Assembly: GCF_000004075.3 (NCBI RefSeq)
Contig: NC_026660.2
Coordinates: 27,345,498 to 27,409,497 of the forward strand
Direction of reading: 5' to 3'
Source: Cucumis sativus
Lineage: Eukaryota; Streptophyta; Magnoliopsida; Cucurbitales; Cucurbitaceae
Length of the DNA: 64,000 nt
The translations under genes were made by a program, and so were the position numbers. The notes below the pieces were generated by a model. That model made no database searches. It saw only the letters and a program-made list of their open reading frames with translations, and was not told where the DNA came from. Positions 59,937-64,000 of the stretch are shown in pieces (position 1 is the first letter of the stretch; each line of letters starts with the position of its first letter).

Positions 59937-62781
59937 AACAAATTTGTCGGTTTCGTTGCTTTTTGTAATTTTGAATTTAATTATTTAAGAAATAGTCTTT
60001 TAACTCGTAGCAGTTATATATGATATTAGTCTCAATAAATTTCACAAAACTTATAAATTGATCTATATATATTAAATTATTTTAATACTCATTTATGTTA
60101 TTTAATTGATTTATAATAATTATCTAAATAGAAAGAATGATTGAGCCAAATTAATTTAATACTAATTCTTATTTAATAATTAATTTATGATAAATATCTA
60201 AATACAAAAAATCACGAGATACTATACTGGAAAACCTTTCATACTTTCTTTCTATAAAAACGGTCATATGTTCCTTCCAAAGTGGATTACGTTTTTTACT
60301 TTGAAATTTTAAAGAGTTCAGAGGTAAAGAATAAGACATTCGACGACGGACAAATACACAACTTGTCGAACATAATTTAGTAATTAGAAATTTCGAGATT
60401 AGTATTGTATATATTCAATACATATGAAACATTAGGTATATTATATTTTATATATTAAAACTTATCTAACAAAATTTGGCTAGAAATTTAGAGGTTAGTA
60501 TTGTATATATTCAAAACATACGAAACATTTAGTATATTAGATATATTTTATATATTCGATTAAACAGGCAAACAAACGAAAATCCAGTTTTGAATGTGAT
60601 ACAATGTAGAGTTTATTGAAAATTAGGTGAGAATAATTATATTATGGTCATCCTATAAAAAAATAATAGAACTATATATCAGTGTATAGTATTACTGTAT
60701 ATAATATGGGGTATATATATACCAAAACACAAAACATAACTATTATAGATTGCAAATATATTAAAGTATAATGTAATCAAATACATTTATGAAAAATATG
60801 TATGATCATGTCGTTTATTACTACTTCAGTAATATTTACTATATAAACAAATAATTTAAACACAAATTCCGTAGGAATTATGTATAGGATATTATTGTAT
60901 ATATACTAAATAACATATTTAAATTCATACTTTTTATTATACATAATTATATATGTCATATTGTATATATAATATGGTATATATGTGTAATGACTGCCGA
61001 CGACAGATGAAATTTTTGAGATAGTTCACGTGATGGAGATGAAAGATTGTTAATTGTTATAATTAATTAACCTAAAATTTAATATTAGAAAAGATTTTGG
61101 TTATTTCGTAAAAACAATATTTACAATTTATTGTCATAATAAAGATACAAATTTATATAAGAAAGTTACAAAAATCATAATAAACTGAAATAGTTTAAAT
61201 ACAATTACGAATATAATATATAATTAATAAAGATTAAGAAGTTGGTATTTTCAAAAAAAATTATATGAATTTCTAATTAAAAAAATAAATTATACTTTAC
61301 GATATTTGTGAAAAAATTTAGTCAATACTTTCGTCTAACAAATTGAATCTTGATCTAAATCCTTGGCCTAGGATGTTACATTTATATCGTCTAGTTATTT
61401 TGGCTTGTACGGTGAAGGAAGTAGCTACAATTACCGTAATTTGAAGGATAGAGTCATATTTGTAGATAAAGAACAACAATTCTCCTCCCCTTTCACTTTA
61501 CTACGTCCGATTTTTCTTCAACTACTTCCCAATACGTTGAAAAAAATGGTCCACTTCTTTATTTCCCTTTTTGTTTTATTTCTCTATATAAAGGCCAAGG
61601 GATTAATTCAAAGTGATTTTTCGGCTCTTTTATTATTACGTTCTTATTTATATTATCATTACAAAATCATTTTAATTTAATTTTGCCACGTCGTCAATTT
61701 CCATATTGTTTATTTCTTGTGCTTCACTCAATATATATATTTTGTCTTCTGCTACTGCTTTTTTCGGTGCTTTATTCCCTGCCTTTTATTCACTCGATAT
61801 TCCAAATCATAGGAATAAGATCTATAGTTTAAATTCTTTTTTTATTGTTTTCCTCAAAATCTATAATCTAAAGGGTATTCCAACCCTTTGTTTTTTTAGT
61901 TGAACAATGGCGGGTGTCTAATAAATAAATAATTGGAAAAAATTTGTCTTTGATAAACTGATTTTTATATATATATATAAATATATATATAAAAAGAGGC
62001 GTTATGATATTGGAAATGAATTATTTAGTGGGGTGCAACAGTTCAGTTATTTGGCTGCGCTCCTCCAAACGCGTCTCCCACGCGGTTTGGAGTCTTACTC
62101 TTTCCATTTTGTCTCTATAGCTCCTTGTGCTGATTACTTCCTCTTTTTTTTTTTTTTTATCAACACACAAAACTCAAATTTCAATGTCCAATTAAAAACA
62201 AAATTAAACTTATGTTAACAAGATAAGTATATAAACAATCTCTTAAATACAATTAAAAACTTATCAACTTATTTGACATAATATATACATACCTCACTCA
62301 AATTCAAGTGAATGGGGTTATTACGTTCCATCTTAAATTGTTTATTTAATTTATAAGTTGTTAAATTTTCAATTATGTGTAATAAAATTATCACTTTATC
62401 GAACGACTTTATTATAAGTAAAATTGAAATTTTCATTAATTTATTACACACAAGAGTTCGTATAATTTAAATGGTAAAGGTTAGAAGGGTAGAATAGATA
62501 AATTAGATACTAATTATAATAATTAAATTCATACTATATGTAGGTGTGGATTATACTTTTTATTTTATTTTATAATTTTAACAAATGATAAAAGTAGGTG
62601 GGTTTTAGCTCAATTAATTATAAGGTTGTCAACATAACAATATTTTTAGTGATACAAGTCTACGGGCGATGTTGTTATATCCTTAATTATTATTCATCAA
62701 ATGACCCTCCATTCCAATTACAAAAAAAAAAAAAGTGGTTTAATAGACTTGTTATAATTTGTTTTTATGATTTTTCATAAC
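59937..62781. other. AT-rich region downstream of the GC island, upstream of the small-protein gene
   Basis: 60000-61350 is extremely AT-rich, with near-repeated pieces such as 'ttagtattgtatatattca' (60403 and 60494) and 'acgaaacatttagtatatta'; it could be degenerate mobile DNA. 61400-61900 holds only phenylalanine/leucine-rich chance frames. 62065-62090 holds an inverted CGCG-containing repeat. A poly-A run at 62721 and AT-rich DNA lead to the TATA box at 62782. Confidence 0.5.
62065..62090. promoter_or_regulatory. Inverted repeat with CGCG cores (possible CAMTA/RSRE sites)
   Basis: CCAAACGCG and CGCGGTTTGG face each other around TCTCCCA. They contain AACGCG (reverse of CGCGTT, the rapid stress response element) and ACGCGG (a CAMTA CG-box). 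The site is 0.8 kb upstream of the small-protein gene at 62865. Confidence 0.4.
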
Positions 62782-62789
62782 TATAAATA
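62782..62789 (+). promoter_or_regulatory. TATA box of the small-protein gene
   Basis: TATAAATA lies 76 bp upstream of the downstream ATG. It is followed by a pyrimidine-rich, ATG-free leader (cttaccgttccaatttcc...). Confidence 0.6.
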
Positions 62790-62864
62790 CTGCTTCTTAC
62801 CGTTCCAATTTCCAAAGCCCTCTCCCCCGATTTCCTCTCAATTAACAAATCCGCCGTCGTCCAA

Positions 62865-63023
62865 ATGGCCACCGTCGCGGTTGCCGGAGCTCCTCGCTGG
62901 ATTCCGAAACGGGGCCAAGTCCTCCGCCGTGTTCTTAAAAAGCTGTTCTTCTTCTGTGTTTGTTCCGTCGATCGGAGTTCTTCTCCGCCGATCTCCTCTC
63001 GCGTTTTTCCTCGAAATATTTAA
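62865..63023 (+). CDS. Small basic protein, 52 aa, with WIPKRGQVL motif
   Basis: ATG 62865 has a favourable context (CCAAATGGC) and is the first ATG after a TATA box at 62782. The frame encodes MATVAVAGAPRWIPKRGQVL followed by a basic/hydrophobic stretch (RRVLKKLFFFC) and a serine-rich tail. There is no signal peptide, and no intron is needed. GC content is far above the flanks. I recall a WIPKRGQVL-like motif from short plant proteins of unknown function, including Arabidopsis members at At2g18210/At4g36500/At3g50800, which would also fit the gene order of this window. That family link is from memory and unverified. An overlapping 126-codon frame (62767-63147) in another register lacks an ATG near the TATA box that fits better. 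Confidence 0.5.
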   Translation: MATVAVAGAPRWIPKRGQVLRRVLKKLFFFCVCSVDRSSSPPISSRVFPRNI

Positions 63024-64000
63024 CACTATCTCACTCTTTAGAACAGATGGTTTCAGTTTCGAATTTTTCGTTACATGGTTGAAGCGCGTGCGATCAGAGA
63101 TGAGATTAGGCTTTGCCTTCTGCGATTCTCTTACTCTTAATCCCTAATCCCTAATTCCATATTCTCTTCGATTTTTTCTTCTTTTTGTATTATTATATTG
63201 AAATTGGCTGCTTATTTTGTTTGTTTGATTGTGATGTTGAAGTTCATTCCACCGATTAAGTAAAATATATTTATAGCGATCGATTAGTTTATTCGGAATT
63301 TGGGTGTCTGATTGAACTGGATCGAATTCCATGGTGTTTCGGGTTGGAAACTGAAAAACGCCCAAAATGAAATGGATTTTCCCGGAAAAAAAAAAGAATT
63401 TCCCGGGAAAGTCATAGAAAATGAAAATTAGGCGCAGTTTCATTGCGACGTTGACTGACCTCCGCGCGCAAACGAACCTCGTTGCCCTTTCCATTTTTTT
63501 TTTTCTTTGGCCGGAGAAATTGCAATTCGTCTTCTTCTTTGAACCATCCAGTTGTATTTACTTTCTTTTTAGAAGTATTTTTCAAAATGTTCTTTTTGAT
63601 GCTTCTTCTTTGAAAAGGAAGTTTATTTTTTCTTTCTAAATTTGGGTTCTGAAGATTCCACTCTAAAGAAGGTAATCTTAAACTTGATTGTTCTTATTTT
63701 TAAAAAATTAAAGTTTAATATTCGGTAACTTATGGAGTTACTTTCTAGTGAAGGCACATATACAAGTTTGATGAGTAAGTGTATTTTCACATCTTTGAGA
63801 GGACTACATATTTTACGTCAATCAAGTTAGTTTTGTTTTAGATTTAAGTTTAGTTTATATGGTGTGAATTGAATTTTGAATATCAGTTAGGTTATAATAC
63901 TTTTATAGTTGAACTTGATATATAATAATATATATATATATATATAATAATATATATATATATATTGTTTTGTAGCAATATATGAGCCTTTGAAGTTAAT
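63024..64000. other. Right-hand end of the window, no supported gene
   Basis: The 3' flank of the small-protein gene is followed by a segment with promoter-like motifs: palindrome TTTCCCGGGAAA at 63399-63410, a similar TTTTCCCGGAAAA at 63377-63389, and a TTGAC core at 63453. An AT microsatellite follows at 63920-63965. A gene may start to the right, but no coding frame with recognisable features lies inside the window. Confidence 0.4.

Noticed and set aside
59539-60023. 153-codon Arg/Ser/Pro-rich protein in the GC island
   Set aside because: Three overlapping registers on one strand and one on the other are all open, which indicates composition bias rather than coding selection.
1-64000. CRISPR array, operon, prophage or defence island
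   Set aside because: No spaced direct repeats of CRISPR type and no bacterial-type gene packing exist. Introns and gene families show a plant nuclear genome.

Overview
The window is nuclear DNA from a flowering plant. Its genes have GT-AG introns, TATA and leader structures, poly-A/T tracts and very AT-rich spacers. The protein families are plant-specific: HAN-type GATA factor, ZF-HD homeobox, tubby-like F-box, DYW-class PPR and KNOLLE-type syntaxin. A recurring AT-rich repeat carrying 'tctatcaccgatagacc'-type segments, and a second repeat carrying 'aaacgatcatgtat' segments, look to me like families that are abundant in cucurbits (Cucumis and relatives). The cucurbit assignment is an inference from memory. 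No bacterial, plastid or viral block was recognised.

Layout from left to right: (-) FAD-dependent oxidoreductase of the PYROXD2 type, running off the left edge; (+) organellar ribosomal protein L6 with a 2.1-kb leader intron; (-) ARL2/TITAN5 small GTPase; (-) HhH-GPD DNA glycosylase; (-) HAN-like GATA factor; a 15-kb gene-poor AT-rich desert; (+) ZF-HD homeodomain protein with an uORF-rich leader; a 4.4-kb spacer with a possible short minus-strand transcript; (-) ATAD3 AAA ATPase; (-) tubby-like F-box protein with a GC-AG intron; a 4-kb spacer; (-) DYW PPR protein; (-) SYP112-like syntaxin; (-) DUF829/TMEM53-like alpha/beta hydrolase; a repeat-bearing spacer with a GC-rich island; (+) a 52-codon small-protein gene with its own TATA box. 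I rebuilt exon structures by hand from reading-frame continuity, family similarity and GT/AG (once GC/AG) borders.

The genes are not an operon or a single pathway, but their order matters. From memory, counterparts of most of them lie close together in Arabidopsis around At2g18210-At2g18400, with relatives in the duplicated At3g508xx and At4g365xx segments. The window therefore reads as one little-fractionated copy of an old eudicot gene neighbourhood. Shared themes are mitochondrial or organellar function (L6, ATAD3, DYW PPR, probably the FAD enzyme) and division or development (TTN5, GATA, ZHD, SYP112).

The most unusual single observation is in the SYP112-like syntaxin. The otherwise invariant central ('zero-layer') glutamine of the Qa-SNARE motif is encoded as glutamate (residue 245). 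Other points worth checking are the small-protein gene at 62.9 kb with a CGCG inverted repeat upstream, a GC-AG intron in the tubby gene, three uORFs ahead of the ZHD start, a pair of inverted GC-rich islands with synonymous-looking differences at 19.7/20.2 kb, and a four-fold Site II cluster at 37.3 kb.
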